Part shown: positions 63,754-64,000 of the stretch, piece by piece | Numbering within the stretch: position 1 is the stretch's first letter | Layout of the letters: every line of letters starts with the position of its first letter | NCBI RefSeq assembly: GCF_965208895.1 | Contig: NZ_OZ242363.1 | Coordinates: 2,294,001 to 2,358,000, forward strand | From: Poriferisodalis sp965208895 | GTDB lineage: Bacteria; Actinomycetota; Acidimicrobiia; Acidimicrobiales; Poriferisodalaceae | Length of the DNA: 64,000 nt | Direction: 5' to 3' | The notes under the pieces: generated by a model | What the model was told of the DNA's origin: nothing | The model's database searches: none | Seen by the model: only the letters and a program-made list of their open reading frames with translations | Position numbers and translations under genes: made by a program

Positions 63754-63981
63754 TCAGCCGCGCAGCCATTCGGTAACGGCGACGACGGCCGCCAAGGCGC
63801 CCAGCACTTCGAAAGGCAACCAGAACGTCAGGCGGCTGATTCTCTTGGCGAGCACAGTGAGGTCTGCTTGATGCGCCTTGCGGTCGGCGTCGCGGCGCGC
63901 AAGGTACTGATCGCGATCGGTTTCGCGCAGGCTGAATGTTGTGGTCTTCTGTTTGGTGGCGGTCGGTTTCGACGTGTTCAT
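63754..63981 (-). CDS. Small tail-anchored membrane protein of the EWLRG family
   Basis: The ATG at 63981 gives 75 residues: a basic Thr-rich N-terminus, a helical part RETDRDQYLARRDADRKAHQ and a C-terminal membrane helix with LPFEVLGALAAVVAVTEWLR ending in Gly. The ending matches the EWLRG tail of the 56618-56980 family. It might be a shortened family member or a complete small protein. The start is near the window edge but inside it. Confidence 0.5.
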   Translation of the reverse strand: MNTSKPTATKQKTTTFSLRETDRDQYLARRDADRKAHQADLTVLAKRISRLTFWLPFEVLGALAAVVAVTEWLRG

Positions 63982-64000
63982 GGCGCTGCTGCTGGGGACG

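Noticed and set aside
1..64000. Prophage or conjugative element core
   Set aside because: I found no integrase of the tyrosine or serine type, capsid, terminase, relaxase or type IV secretion genes. Mobility here is through insertion sequences only.

Overview
The window is a high-GC defence island riddled with insertion sequences, most likely from an actinomycete-type bacterium (Actinomycetota). Pointers are the very high GC with long shadow reading frames, an F420-type luciferase-like oxidoreductase at 46.2 kb, and TTG-started exported proteins with cell-wall-binding repeat 2 (CWB2) motifs. Such surface proteins are abundant in Acidimicrobiia, but assignment to a class is only my inference. 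I see no rRNA, tRNA or CRISPR array.

Layout. (1) 0-0.9 kb: right-hand part of a frameshifted ISL3-family element. (2) 1.2-4.4 kb: a superfamily 1 helicase overlapping a DUF2290-like gene, then a truncated HicB-like antitoxin. (3) 4.6-16.0 kb, minus strand: a five-gene DISARM operon, drmD-drmA-drmB-drmC-drmMII. Its cytosine methyltransferase is fused to an endonuclease III-like domain with an iron-sulphur ligand set. (4) 16.1-18.7 kb: a second ISL3 copy, frameshifted and truncated, abutting a degenerate IS110 element. (5) 18.75-27.4 kb: the most interesting region. A tightly overlapping minus-strand operon (SIS-HAD protein, phosphoribosyltransferase, P-loop ATPase, unknown 363-residue protein, PfkB kinase) is divergent from a SIR2 protein with a GAF-like C-terminus. 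I do not recognise this set as a named system. (6) 27.5-41.1 kb: three CWB2 surface-protein cassettes. One is a pseudogene and two form an almost perfect 3.27-kb direct duplication. Between them lie DUF3800, DUF2335 and an IS256 remnant.

(7) 41.4-46.0 kb: a coiled-coil membrane protein, then a Thoeris-like cluster: SLOG protein and TIR protein on the minus strand, ThsB-like TIR and Nmad2 on the plus strand. (8) 46.2-50.9 kb: F420-type oxidoreductase, a membrane-anchored dUTPase/dCTP deaminase-fold protein, a tandem MazG-like protein and a 5-hydroxymethyl-dUMP DNA kinase-like protein, i.e. a nucleotide or DNA-base-modification module. (9) 51.2-57.0 kb: copies and debris of a coiled-coil/transmembrane family, a broken reverse transcriptase, an intact IS630-type element and a 97-bp MITE-like element. 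(10) 57.4-61.8 kb: a roughly 1018-residue putative nuclease-repeat defence protein split by an intact ISL3 element with a perfect 8-bp target duplication. (11) 62.2-64 kb: a frameshifted DUF6338-like membrane gene with a small partner, transposase debris and a small membrane protein.

Functionally almost every non-IS module fits anti-phage or inter-element conflict: methylation-guided DNA destruction (DISARM), NAD-consuming or signalling effectors (SIR2, TIR, ThsB), nucleotide-pool and base modification enzymes (MazG, kinase, dUTPase fold), and membrane-anchored coiled coils of unknown role. Calls rest on motifs read by eye; no database search was possible.
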